The translations under genes and the position numbers were made by a program. From Cyclobacteriaceae bacterium (GTDB lineage: Bacteria; Bacteroidota; Bacteroidia; Cytophagales; Cyclobacteriaceae), in the NCBI GenBank assembly GCA_020832375.1, contig JAFIEW010000018.1, positions 1 through 47,494 of the forward strand: a stretch of 47,494 nucleotides of DNA, in the 5' to 3' direction. Positions 8,535-18,070 of the stretch are shown one piece after another (the first letter of the stretch is position 1; the number at the start of each line of letters is the position of its first letter). Under the pieces are notes generated by a model, which ran no database searches, was not told where the DNA came from, and saw only the letters and a program-made list of their open reading frames with translations.

Positions 8535-8542
8535 CAAAAATA
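8535..8542 (-). promoter_or_regulatory. -7 box upstream of the 2OG oxygenase
   Basis: TATTTTTG on the minus strand matches TAnnTTTG and lies 22 bp upstream of the ATG. A TTGG motif lies about 13 bp further upstream, which is shorter than the usual spacing. Confidence 0.45.
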
Positions 8543-8917
8543 AGAAAATATTTCCAACCTATCTTTCTAACAGAGGTCATGAAATTATTGTTTTTCTGAG
8601 AAGCCATCTGAATTTACACTCTTAAAATTATTTTAAGCGACGTTTAGTATGATTGTTTTTCTTAGGCCAGCCATAAAGCCTAGAAAGGCTGTAAGTATAT
8701 AAAACCCTTTCGGCAGCATACTAATTGTAGATATTTTAAAGATAGCCTAAGTTTTTTACAATTGTTTTAGCACAAACCATATCAAATATTACTTACTACG
8801 AAATAAGCGGTGTCTTATTGATGTTCCAATGATTCACGTATATTTCTTTTGCAAACTTTTATTAGAAAATGATATTAGATTCAACCTGAGATTAAGACAC
8901 CAACCTTCTAAAACAAA
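8543..8917. other. Intergenic region, no gene seen
   Basis: About 375 bp of AT-rich sequence with stops in all frames and no conserved motif that I recognise. No tRNA or clear RNA structure was found. Confidence 0.4.
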
Positions 8918-8949
8918 AAAATTGCTCACTGAATATCAGGAGCAATTTT
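8918..8949 (-). terminator. Terminator of the 55-aa gene
   Basis: AAATTGCTC pairs with GAGCAATTT around a 12-nt loop, with a seven-T run on the minus strand. It lies 26 bp beyond the stop at 8975 and supports that small ORF as a transcribed gene. Confidence 0.8.
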
Positions 8950-8974
8950 CAATTGTGTAGGTTAATTGTGTAGT

Positions 8975-9142
8975 TTAAAGTATAGTTAAATCTTGGGATA
9001 CAATATCTTCAACAAAATTGTCAATCGCTTGACTTAAGCTTTGATACTCATCTGACTTAGTAAAATAAACACTAGACACAAGGATGAAAAATAGGATAAT
9101 CACCTTATAGAAAATGGTCTTGTTTCTATCTACTATGCTCAT
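8975..9142 (-). CDS. Small single-span membrane protein (55 aa)
   Basis: A 55-codon ORF with an ATG start. The N-terminus is MSIVDRNKT, then a hydrophobic segment (IFYKVIILFFILVSSVYF), then a polar tail (SQAIDNFVEDIVSQ). The layout is that of a small inner-membrane protein with a short soluble tail. I do not recognise it. Evidence for reality is the strong terminator after the stop and the clean membrane-peptide composition. It is on the same strand as the yifB-like gene, 76 bp downstream of it. Confidence 0.55.
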   Translation of the reverse strand: MSIVDRNKTIFYKVIILFFILVSSVYFTKSDEYQSLSQAIDNFVEDIVSQDLTIL

Positions 9143-9218
9143 AATGGTCTTATGCTAAGGTCTAATTATTTACAAGACACCAAAATCTATCAAAGGGTTG
9201 GAAAGCTTTGAAAAAAAA

Positions 9219-10757
9219 TTAGCCCGCCCAAGAGTCACGGTCTAAGCTTCTATATTGTATTGCCTCAGCTAAATGTTCTACGGCTATGGATTCACTAGCA
9301 GAAAGGTCGGCAATGGTACGAGCAACCTTGAGTATTCTATCATAGGCTCTTGCACTTAAACCAAGTCGCTCCATGGCTGTTTTAATCAAGGTTTTACCAG
9401 CAGAGCTTAATTCACAATATTTTTTAAGCTGCTGTGAGTTCATCATAGCATTTGAATGAATTTCGGGATCATCAATAAACCGCTTTTTTTGTATTTCTCT
9501 AGCTTGAATAACTCTTTCTCTGATGACCTCACTTTTTTCCACTTGTTTATTACCCGTCATTTCATCAAAAGAAACTGGAGTAACCTCCACATGTAGATCA
9601 ATCCTGTCTAACAAAGGACCACTAATTTTATTCAAATATCTTTGAACCACTCCTGGAGCACAAACACATTCTTTCTCAGGATGATTGTAATATCCACAAG
9701 GACAAGGGTTCATGCTTGCTATAAGCATAAAATTAGCTGGGAAGTCAACAGAAAGTTTTGCTCTTGAAACAGTAACTTTTCTGTCTTCAAGTGGCTGACG
9801 CATCACCTCGAGTACAGTTCGCTTAAATTCAGGCAATTCATCTAAAAATAACACGCCATTATTGGCAAGAGATATTTCACCAGGATTCGGTATTCCCCCT
9901 CCTCCTACCAGAGCAACATCACTTATCGTATGATGAGGTGCACGAAAAGGTCTTGTGGAAATAAGGGAAGCATTGGACTCAAGCCGACCGGCAACCGAGT
10001 GAATTTTGGTGGTTTCTAAAGCCTCATGAAGCGATAAAGGGGGTAATATAGTAGAAAGTCTTTTCGCTAACATGGTTTTACCAGATCCTGGAGGTCCAAT
10101 CATGATTACATTATGGCCGCCAGCTGCTGCTATTTCCATAGCCCGCTTTATATTTTCTTGACCTTGAACATCAGAAAAATCGAATTCATAACTATTAAGG
10201 GTATTAAAAAACACATCGCGCGTATCCTGTACTTGCGGTGCTATTAAATGAACACCCTCAAGATGATCAATCGCCTCCCTCAGTGATTCAACCCCTATAA
10301 TATCAAGATCATTGACAATGGCCGCCTCAGATGCGTTTTGCTTTGGTAATATAAACCCCTTAAATCCGAGCTTCCGAGCTTCTATTGCCATGGGTAAAGC
10401 ACCTTTAATAGGACGTAGACTGCCGTCTAATGACAATTCACCCATTACAATGTAGTCAGATAGGCTCTCAGCTTGAATTAAATGTGCACTTCTTAATATA
10501 GCTAAGGCTATGGGTAAATCATAGGCAGCGCCTTCCTTTTTAATATCAGCAGGTGCCATATTAATAACAATCTTCTTTCTTGGATACTCTATGCCTATGT
10601 GTTTAATCGCGGTTTCAATGCGATGGTGACTTTCTTTTACAGCATTATCAGGCAGGCCTACCAAAAAAAATTTAAATCCACTACTAACATTCACCTCGAT
10701 GGTTATTAAGCGAGCATCCACACCATATACCGAGCAACCATAACTTTTTGATAGCAT
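9219..10757 (-). CDS. comM: YifB/ComM family Mg-chelatase-like AAA+ ATPase
   Basis: A 512-residue cytosolic ATPase of full family length. An N-terminal Lon-protease-like fold (ChlI, about 20-140) is followed by the AAA+ Mg-chelatase domain with Walker A GPPGSGKT (about 219-226), Walker B GVLFLDELPEF (about 299-309) and the family hallmark NPCPCGYY. The C-terminal Mg_chelatase_C part contains LSARAYDRILKVARTIADL. ComM homologues act as hexameric helicases that promote branch migration during natural transformation. Whether this organism is competent cannot be judged here. Confidence 0.96.
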   Translation of the reverse strand: MLSKSYGCSVYGVDARLITIEVNVSSGFKFFLVGLPDNAVKESHHRIETAIKHIGIEYPRKKIVINMAPADIKKEGAAYDLPIALAILRSAHLIQAESLSDYIVMGELSLDGSLRPIKGALPMAIEARKLGFKGFILPKQNASEAAIVNDLDIIGVESLREAIDHLEGVHLIAPQVQDTRDVFFNTLNSYEFDFSDVQGQENIKRAMEIAAAGGHNVIMIGPPGSGKTMLAKRLSTILPPLSLHEALETTKIHSVAGRLESNASLISTRPFRAPHHTISDVALVGGGGIPNPGEISLANNGVLFLDELPEFKRTVLEVMRQPLEDRKVTVSRAKLSVDFPANFMLIASMNPCPCGYYNHPEKECVCAPGVVQRYLNKISGPLLDRIDLHVEVTPVSFDEMTGNKQVEKSEVIRERVIQAREIQKKRFIDDPEIHSNAMMNSQQLKKYCELSSAGKTLIKTAMERLGLSARAYDRILKVARTIADLSASESIAVEHLAEAIQYRSLDRDSWAG

Positions 10758-11203
10758 AGCAGAGATTAAATAGGTTAGCGTTTATTACTGAAGCTTCTAT
10801 CGACAAGATAGTTAAACTTTCAATTTAGCATTGCTTTTGTAAAAATAAAAAACTTTTCCAAAAATAAAGCTTGACGGTGTGTTAGGGGTAAAAAGAATAA
10901 AACTAGACCTGATAAATCAAATCTTTAATAGCATAAACTTTCGCTGAAATTCAACCAATTTAGATAAAATAAGCTATTTCACATTAAGGCTGGATAAAAT
11001 AATTTATCTATTAAAAACAGTTTCCTAACTACCTAGAAAGGTAGGATGTGTGTTAGACGAAAATGAATATTTATACCGTTAAGAAAAAAAATGGCCCCTA
11101 TTCTAAAAATTCATTTTAACCTAGCTCTTTGAGTCATTAAAAAAGTCCCGAGCATTACGCATAAAAAATATTAGAAAAAGCTAACTTAAGGAAAGATTTA
11201 ATC
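10758..11203. other. Intergenic region, no gene seen
   Basis: 446 bp with no usable ORF on either strand. It holds the promoter region of the yifB-like gene, but no clean TAnnTTTG box was found. No repeat shared with the rest of the window was recognised. Confidence 0.4.
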
Positions 11204-11518
11204 TTACATTTTGTCACCATTAGTGCTTTTATCTTCTAGCTCATACACTTTTGAGCGTAATATAATATTGTCCTCTTCAAGATTCTTTATACGTTCTCTA
11301 ATTTTAAGCATGTAAAAATTATCTATTACAATGGCGGCTAAAATTACAAGAATACCAAAATTGAGACTATACTTAATCCATGTCCAATAATCAAAAACCT
11401 GCATCAGCTGCTTAAGTTCAAAGTTTTGAACGATAGGGTCCATATAAATATTAAATCCAAAGAATGCGGCAAGGACAATACCAACAATGATGTAAGATGA
11501 TATTCTAATTATCTTCAT
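11204..11518 (-). CDS. Small membrane protein with C-terminal coiled coil
   Basis: 104 residues: two predicted membrane spans (about 6-25 and 47-67, rich in I/L/V/A/F) separated by a polar loop, then a heptad-like cytosolic or periplasmic helix (IRERIKNLEEDNIILRSKVY). The family is not recognised. The arrangement resembles small scaffold-like membrane proteins. It ends 75 bp upstream of nothing obvious on the same strand apart from yifB, and the DUF4197 gene precedes it by 74 bp, so the two could be cotranscribed. Confidence 0.7.
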   Translation of the reverse strand: MKIIRISSYIIVGIVLAAFFGFNIYMDPIVQNFELKQLMQVFDYWTWIKYSLNFGILVILAAIVIDNFYMLKIRERIKNLEEDNIILRSKVYELEDKSTNGDKM

Positions 11519-11592
11519 GGATAGAAAGGACTTTAATGGATTTTAATTCTCTATTTACAACATTAATTTGATGTTATCAAATTTTTTTAAAG

Positions 11593-12375
11593 TTAGTTGT
11601 TTGACGAACCAAATACTCTTTCTAATAGCTGGGTAACTCGAGCAGTGGGGTTATTCCTTATGTTTTCTTCTTCTTCTCCAACTTTAACAAATAAACCATC
11701 AATCGCCCTATCGGAGACATGAGGAGCTAGTCGTTGTGTTTCGATGGCAGGAATGTTAATGGGCGATAGCGGATTGGTAACTATAGGGTTTTCTGCGATT
11801 GCATTATAATTTGTAATAAATCTTTCATAAAGAACATTTGCACTCAAACCTAAAACAAGTGGTGTATTTAATGCATCATCAATATCAGGCTCAAAGGTGT
11901 CTTTTAATGATTGGGATGTCCTAGATGCTAAAAAGGCGGTAGCTGCTCTATTATCACCATTCAATATATCAAAACCGTCTTGGATAGTTATTGAACTTAT
12001 TGCATCACGAAAGATAGGCCCAGCTTTTGTAGCTGCATTTTCAGCACTTCTATTGATGGCAAGTATAAGATCTTCTTCTACGCTCGCTAAGGTAGATTCA
12101 TAAATTGGCCGCAAAATCGTACTAGACTTAATTACATCTAAACCATTGATAACATCAAGGGGTAAGGCCACTTTAATCAGCTCATCTCTGAAAAACCCGT
12201 CAGTTCGAGTGGTTCTTGCTACTGCACTATCAGTACCAACTCGCAAAGCTTCTCTCAAGCCATTAACAACTTCTTGATTACTTAGTCCATCATCCTCAAA
12301 AATATCTTCCAATAAGTCGCAACTTGAAAGATATAAACCACCCAATAAGAAAATTAAAAAGGAGAAAGATCTCAT
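11593..12375 (-). CDS. DUF4197 family lipoprotein
   Basis: A 260-residue lipoprotein. The start was placed at the ATG at 12375 because it gives a classical signal peptide (MRSFSFLIFLLGGLYLSSC, lipobox LSSC). An in-frame start at 12456 would bury the signal peptide. DUF4197 hallmarks are NGLREALRVGTDSAV, DGFFRDELIKVALP, and the C-terminal DRAIDGLFVKVGEEE. The function of DUF4197 is unknown; the protein is probably anchored in the outer or inner membrane facing the periplasm. Confidence 0.9.
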   Translation of the reverse strand: MRSFSFLIFLLGGLYLSSCDLLEDIFEDDGLSNQEVVNGLREALRVGTDSAVARTTRTDGFFRDELIKVALPLDVINGLDVIKSSTILRPIYESTLASVEEDLILAINRSAENAATKAGPIFRDAISSITIQDGFDILNGDNRAATAFLASRTSQSLKDTFEPDIDDALNTPLVLGLSANVLYERFITNYNAIAENPIVTNPLSPINIPAIETQRLAPHVSDRAIDGLFVKVGEEEENIRNNPTARVTQLLERVFGSSNN

Positions 12376-12466
12376 AGCATTGACTTTAATATGAATTAAT
12401 CTTAGTGATGCAAAAGATAAAACCACAATATAGATAGGTTGAGCTTTAATCATCATATAAACAGTT

Positions 12467-12474
12467 CAAAGATA
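12467..12474 (-). promoter_or_regulatory. -7 box upstream of the DUF4197 gene
   Basis: TATCTTTG on the minus strand matches TAnnTTTG. Transcription from here would give a leader of about 85 nt to the preferred start at 12375. Confidence 0.4.
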
Positions 12475-12609
12475 ACATAAAATATTGCAATTCACATTAT
12501 GACATCTGTCGCTAACCTATCCACCCTTAACACATTCTTGTATCAAAAACAATTGAAAATCTATCCATGGTGCTATAAACAACTATTTTTTATTAGAAGA
12601 TTAAAGCAT

Positions 12610-13512
12610 TCAATACCCTAAAAATATCAGCAGTATAAAATAAAGATTTAATACCAAAGAGGAGAGTAGATTAAGTCGCATAGTGTTTTTAAAATTAATG
12701 TAACTTTCATCTTTTGCTGAGTTAAACATCCACCAAACAAAAAAACCTAAAACAGGCAATAACGCTGCCTGAAATAATAGGGCTGATAGTAGATTGAAAT
12801 AATTGATAAAAAAATAAATAAACCCTGCGTTTGCTAGAAGAAAGCATACCGCTGTAAACACAAAGGTATTATGCTTGCCTAACATAATACTCATCGTCAA
12901 ATCACCTCTTTTTTGATCTTCCTCGTGTTGATAGATCTGAGTCATTGGAAAGCTGCCCCATAAAAGTACACTACTTAATATTGCACCAAATACAATCGCA
13001 GGGTGTTGTGCCTCGTGAATCGTAAGCCCAAGACCTATAGCTACCATAATAAAGGTAAATGCACCTTGGAAAAAGCCCGCTATCAACCATCCCAAAATAG
13101 GCTTAGCCTTCCATCGTGTAAGAGGGTGACTGTAGGCGCGGCTTGCCAAAATATAAACTATGAGCAACAATAGAAAAGCTTGATTGACATATAAATAAGA
13201 TAATAGGATCGCTATTATATCGAAAACATTTGAGGTATAATAGAGAGCTACATTCACCTTGGGTGGTTTTTCAAGTCCACCAATAGGCCCTTCATCCTTA
13301 TCAAAATAGCTATTAAACCCATTGCTAGCTGGGTACACCAAAAAATGTAATATCAAAAAGACCCACAGAGCCTCACTCCATTCATATTCTTGCACAACGG
13401 CAAGAGTAAAAAAATAGACTGGCGCAAGAAAGAATGAAAAAGGAAACCTAAGGTGAAGGAAAACGGATCTCAGTTTTACCATTGAAGCGTGTATATTAAT
13501 TATTGATCCCAA
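12610..13512 (-). CDS. UbiA family prenyltransferase
   Basis: A roughly 290-300-residue integral membrane enzyme with about eight to nine hydrophobic spans. The first Asp-rich motif is NGFNSYFDKDEGPIGG (about residues 64-79) and the second is YQHEEDQKRGDL (about 193-204); these bind the Mg-diphosphate of an isoprenoid donor. The acceptor is not evident. An internal ATG at 13482 (MVKLRSVFLHLRFPFSFFLAP) is the more typical N-terminus for this subfamily, so the start may be 30 bp shorter. It lies 50 bp from the protease gene on the same strand. Confidence 0.88.
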   Translation of the reverse strand: MGSIINIHASMVKLRSVFLHLRFPFSFFLAPVYFFTLAVVQEYEWSEALWVFLILHFLVYPASNGFNSYFDKDEGPIGGLEKPPKVNVALYYTSNVFDIIAILLSYLYVNQAFLLLLIVYILASRAYSHPLTRWKAKPILGWLIAGFFQGAFTFIMVAIGLGLTIHEAQHPAIVFGAILSSVLLWGSFPMTQIYQHEEDQKRGDLTMSIMLGKHNTFVFTAVCFLLANAGFIYFFINYFNLLSALLFQAALLPVLGFFVWWMFNSAKDESYINFKNTMRLNLLSSLVLNLYFILLIFLGY

Positions 13513-13562
13513 TGGTAAGAAACAATGGGCTTTAAAACAAATAAAGTGCGTAATCGCCCGAT

Positions 13563-16500
13563 TTAATATTTAATAAATCGTAGAGACTCTTGGATGCCGG
13601 AGCTTTTAAATTTTAATATGTATATCCCGTCTGAATATGAGGACACATCTATATTAATACTCCTTGAATTATCTAAACTTAACTGTTCTACTAATACCCC
13701 ACTAAGATTAAAGATTTTTATTTCTGCACCCGCAACCATTTGGGAAAGTGCTAGCGTCAGATTATGGCTCGTAGGGTTTGGGTATAAACGTAAAGAGTTA
13801 GATTGGTCTATTGTATTAAGGGGAAAATTCACTCTCAATGTTTGTACTCTTCTAGCTGCACGAATATCTAAATGAGAAACCTCTATACCTATTTCGTAAA
13901 AACCAACTTCTTTAAGAACTACCTCTTGTATCAGCGCATCCTCAACAAGCTGCTCCAAAAACCAATCTGGACCAATCCAGCGAAGACTGGTAAATTCCCT
14001 TGAACCACTTGCGTCTAATTTGAGGGTACTGTTTACAAGTAAATTTTGAATATCAGTAATGACATTATTTTTTTCATCTAGCAAGAGTAAATTAGCTCTT
14101 AACTGTTGGCCAAACATTGTAACGACAATAGTGCGAGACTTCGCGACGGCTTCACAATTATCACGAGTGGTCAGTGTAATAAACTTAGTGCCTAGTTGGT
14201 CAAACACCACACTAGTACGCGTACGTACAGCATTATCCAAAACACCATCAGTTATAGACCACTCGTAGATAAGACCATCTTCGTTTAAAGCTTCTAATTC
14301 AATTCTTTCTCCTATGCGCGCTACAATTGAATCACCTTGATTTAAAAGTTCCCCATTTACGGTAAACTCTGGAATCACTGATGGAGAAGATTGTATTACC
14401 GCAGGAAATAGAGCCGCATCAAAAACGAATCCTCCGGAGCTAACGTCAGAATAGCTTCCCCATTCTCCATTGCTCAGCCTAAGGTAAGTTCTAGTACCAA
14501 AATCTTCTGAATCGCCTTGGCTATTAGAGAACAGGCTCATCTGACCAAGGTTATCATAAAAGATCTCTATACCAAAAAAAAGAACCTCATCATTATTTAG
14601 CAATTCTCCACCTATATGTTCTTCGAAATATACGTCTAGAAAGCCATCATTATTTCTTATCGCATTTCTTAATTCAATAAATGATATCGACCGCTCCAAA
14701 AGAATTTCTTCAGGGCCCGATGGAATTTTACCTTTCCACAATTTCACACTTATGCGTGCAGGATCGTTTTGATTAAAATTAACCCTCGAAACTTGTAATC
14801 TACCTCCAGATGTCGCTTGACCCGCTTCAAGAGTAAACCAATTAGCATAAGCTTCTATTCTATTATTATTATGCCCAGATAAAGAGCCACCAGCTCCAGA
14901 CTCTATACCTTCTGAAGGATTGCCTGATAATGGAAAAAAAAGAAAATTACACTCACCAGACTCATAAACAGTAATCAAGTCATCTTCTACCAAAGAACTC
15001 TCATCCCCTAATGGATTTTGAGCGTTTATCCGCACAGTGTATATCCCTACTGAGTCATATCGCACAATAGGAAATGGGAGTTTAGACGCCTCGGGCATAC
15101 CTCCTTGAAACTCCCACTCTCGTGAGGTGGTATTTAAAGAGGCATCAGTAAATTGAATTTCTTCACCTTTTGCAACTGCCAATTTATTAGAAAAGAGTTT
15201 AGCGATAGGCTCTTTTTCACAGTCAGCGACATTTATGATTTTTTTAATCGTAACTAAGGACTCCGTACAGTTCTCAGGAGTTACAGTAAGGCGAACCTCG
15301 TGTCTTCCTGTTTCTATAAACTCAACTTCAGGGTTTATCTCATTAGATGTTTGTATTGCAGCACCTTTAAATTCCCATTGAATAAATTCGGCAGAAATAT
15401 TTTCCAAATTTTCTAGTGAAAAGCTGACTATCGCATCTCCTGTGAGGCAAAGCTCTTCGGTCGAGGCTATAATCTCACCAAGAGGCAGAAAGTCACTATC
15501 CATTACAATTGGCGAAATATCTAAGTCCACATTGGTATTTGAAAAGGCATTAAAAGATATCCAACTTCTTCCACTTCTTAGGAAAGTCGTTCTACCATCA
15601 GCACCTCCCATTCTTTTTGTAAAAGCTGTTACCCTATTTTGTGAACCATAACTAAATTCGAAGCCTAGATGAAAATATCCATCAGAAGGTACTTGAATGG
15701 GCTCGTCCCAGATAATTTCAAAATAAGAGTTACGGTCAAATGCTGCATTACCGGTAGGAATAATTTCCGAATAGGCTACAACCCTTTCAGCAATAACCCT
15801 ACCCGGCGATCTACCTGTACCACTAGCATCATAAAGCCTGAAGGTAACGAACTGGTTTTCAGGATCAGCAGATGTTACTTGCTGAAAGGCGAAGACAGCA
15901 CCTGTAATCACTTTATCGCTCGAAAAGAAATATCGGTTGGCATAGCCCGAATGATTCAAGCTATTATGGCCAGAGATTGCACCATTTTGTGGGTCTAGAT
16001 AGGTAAATACCACTCTTTCTCCACTATTTGGAAAAGACAAAAGACCACAATCATCCGCTCGATCAACGCTAAAGAAAAGAGTGTCTGATGAGGACCCTTC
16101 ACTATTTGATACAGTTAAAATTGCAAAAGTAGCATCCGAAGCTTCTGAAAAATTGACTTGAGGGGATTTTTCTGTAGATGTGGATGGCTGACTACCTTCA
16201 GAAAATTGCCATTCATAGGATAAGTTTTTACCTAAGGAGTTACTGTAAAATTGAACTGCCTGATTTTTGAAAATATCTGTCCGACTACTCGATATTCTAG
16301 CCTTTGGTATGCCCTCTAAACCATTAGCCTTTAAAATAGCATTAAAAGCATTGATCCTGCCAGCACCTAAAATACGTTCGAAACCAGTATTTTTACCATC
16401 TATATTATCTGCGGTAGATTGAATGATTTCAAAAACCTCAGATGGAGTTAAGTATGGTTTTTGTGTTAAGATCAAACCAGCGAGACCAGCAACCATTGGG

Positions 16501-17723
16501 CCAGACATTGAAGTACCTGAATATTCGGTATATGTTCCTTTTCCTCCCCCTAAACTCGCTACTGTACTTAAAATAGCTGTTCCTGGCGCAGAAATATCGA
16601 CCCAGCTACCAAAATGGGAACTGCCAGCCTTTATATCTTGGGCGTTTGTATTTGCAACAGCCATTACATTATTATAAGCAGCTGGATAACTCCTCACATC
16701 AGTATTACCGTTACCAGCGGAAGCAATAAATACTACGCCATCACTAGCTGCTTCATTAATTAATTCCTGAAATGCGCGGCTAAAACTAGGCCCTCCAAAA
16801 CTCATACTTATCACTCTAGCACCATTTTGAATAGCACGAGCTACTCCATCAAACGAACGTTCAATTACTCTGGTATTAGGAGCCGAATCGCGGGTCGCTT
16901 TTATTGCAATTATTTCCAATTGATTATTTCCTATAGATGCGATTCCAATATTATTGTTGTTGACTGCTGCAGCGATACCAGCACAATGCGTACCATGAGA
17001 AAAGGTATTAGGGTCTGCAGCATTTGATCCAGTGAATGGAGGATTGGGATTGTCATTATCATCAGCAACATCGAAAGAATTTACTCGATCAACATTTGCA
17101 AGAAGATCTTCATGGTCTATGAATACTGCATCGTCTACTATTGCAATTTTAATTTTCTGATCACCTGTTAGAGCAGAAAAAGCACGCAGACTTTCTATTA
17201 AATGAATACTATATTGGCGACTTTGTAAAAAAAGAGAATCATTTAAAGTGGGGAATTCCAAGTTGGCGGTTGGAGCTCCGTGAGTAAAATAAACCGGATA
17301 AGGCTCAATATATTCTATGAATGGGTCTTCATCTAATAATTTTAATTCCTCAGAAGTCAATTTACTATTAAAAGTTATACTACCTAATCCGCGTAGTGAC
17401 TCTAGGCTACTGACTAAAACTTTTTCACTTTCCATACTCCTATAATGGACAAGGCTATGTTTTCTTATTGTAGACTCTAGCGTCTTAGAAGCTACTCTCA
17501 CAATTGAAGAGCCTCTTGAGGATCCATCTAATAACACTTGAGAAATAGATTGATCTTTAAATTTAATTAGGTAAGTATTATCAAGAAAAGGGTCTTGATA
17601 TTGACCATGATCTTGAAGGTTTAAGATAGAAGGTAAATCAACCTGATTCGGTCTGATTGATTGAGAGAATAAATCAGAAAGGAGAAAAATTGCTCCTAAA
17701 ATTAAAAATATATACTTCTCCAT
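13563..17723 (-). CDS. Secreted subtilisin-like (S8) protease with PKD domains and T9SS sorting domain
   Basis: A 1386-residue exported protease. A signal peptide covers about residues 1-20 (MEKYIFLILGAIFLLSDLF) and a propeptide-like region runs to about 165. The S8 domain follows, with catalytic Asp about 197 (IAIVDDAV), His about 243 (SHGTHCAG), oxyanion Asn in SAGNGN and Ser about 405 (GTSMSGP). PKD-like Ig folds lie near 475-555, 765-845 and 865-945, interleaved with beta-rich segments. The last ~75 residues form a type IX secretion sorting domain (LRLYPNPTSHNLTLAL, IYILKF). It is predicted to be secreted and anchored on or released from the cell surface, for extracellular protein degradation. 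The catalytic loop has DDA where DTG is usual. Confidence 0.95.
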   Translation of the reverse strand: MEKYIFLILGAIFLLSDLFSQSIRPNQVDLPSILNLQDHGQYQDPFLDNTYLIKFKDQSISQVLLDGSSRGSSIVRVASKTLESTIRKHSLVHYRSMESEKVLVSSLESLRGLGSITFNSKLTSEELKLLDEDPFIEYIEPYPVYFTHGAPTANLEFPTLNDSLFLQSRQYSIHLIESLRAFSALTGDQKIKIAIVDDAVFIDHEDLLANVDRVNSFDVADDNDNPNPPFTGSNAADPNTFSHGTHCAGIAAAVNNNNIGIASIGNNQLEIIAIKATRDSAPNTRVIERSFDGVARAIQNGARVISMSFGGPSFSRAFQELINEAASDGVVFIASAGNGNTDVRSYPAAYNNVMAVANTNAQDIKAGSSHFGSWVDISAPGTAILSTVASLGGGKGTYTEYSGTSMSGPMVAGLAGLILTQKPYLTPSEVFEIIQSTADNIDGKNTGFERILGAGRINAFNAILKANGLEGIPKARISSSRTDIFKNQAVQFYSNSLGKNLSYEWQFSEGSQPSTSTEKSPQVNFSEASDATFAILTVSNSEGSSSDTLFFSVDRADDCGLLSFPNSGERVVFTYLDPQNGAISGHNSLNHSGYANRYFFSSDKVITGAVFAFQQVTSADPENQFVTFRLYDASGTGRSPGRVIAERVVAYSEIIPTGNAAFDRNSYFEIIWDEPIQVPSDGYFHLGFEFSYGSQNRVTAFTKRMGGADGRTTFLRSGRSWISFNAFSNTNVDLDISPIVMDSDFLPLGEIIASTEELCLTGDAIVSFSLENLENISAEFIQWEFKGAAIQTSNEINPEVEFIETGRHEVRLTVTPENCTESLVTIKKIINVADCEKEPIAKLFSNKLAVAKGEEIQFTDASLNTTSREWEFQGGMPEASKLPFPIVRYDSVGIYTVRINAQNPLGDESSLVEDDLITVYESGECNFLFFPLSGNPSEGIESGAGGSLSGHNNNRIEAYANWFTLEAGQATSGGRLQVSRVNFNQNDPARISVKLWKGKIPSGPEEILLERSISFIELRNAIRNNDGFLDVYFEEHIGGELLNNDEVLFFGIEIFYDNLGQMSLFSNSQGDSEDFGTRTYLRLSNGEWGSYSDVSSGGFVFDAALFPAVIQSSPSVIPEFTVNGELLNQGDSIVARIGERIELEALNEDGLIYEWSITDGVLDNAVRTRTSVVFDQLGTKFITLTTRDNCEAVAKSRTIVVTMFGQQLRANLLLLDEKNNVITDIQNLLVNSTLKLDASGSREFTSLRWIGPDWFLEQLVEDALIQEVVLKEVGFYEIGIEVSHLDIRAARRVQTLRVNFPLNTIDQSNSLRLYPNPTSHNLTLALSQMVAGAEIKIFNLSGVLVEQLSLDNSRSINIDVSSYSDGIYILKFKSSGIQESLRFIKY

Positions 17724-18070
17724 TTCTTATCAATCAAGTTGCTACGAATAGTTCTCCAGACGAATATTAGCTATCTCCTCAAAAAAGATGGTTTACAAGG
17801 ATACGTCTTATTTAAATTAATATTTTTATTTAGGTATTCCGATAAAATTGACCTCAAAGTAGCTTTCAGAAAGAAAATAAACATCAGCAACAAGGTAAAG
17901 TTTTTGTTAAAATATAAAATTTTTATCCGGCAAAAACATTAAACTCCTCTATATCTACTACTCATTCCATTCTGAACGAAGATTAGTTGGAAAAATGATT
18001 GATTGAAATCCAACATGACATAGCTTTTGAGCATGACGATCTATTTTGACGTGAGCAAGCACAAAAAAAC
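17724..18070. other. Intergenic region, no supported gene
   Basis: 347 bp between two minus-strand genes. An ORF on the + strand (17739-17942) is rich in Lys/Ile/Phe, as random AT-rich sequence would be, and shows no motif. Nothing else is evident. Confidence 0.4.

Noticed and set aside
17739-17942. 67-codon ORF on + strand opposite the protease promoter region
   Set aside because: Lys/Ile/Phe-rich without motif, and lies where the protease promoter must be.
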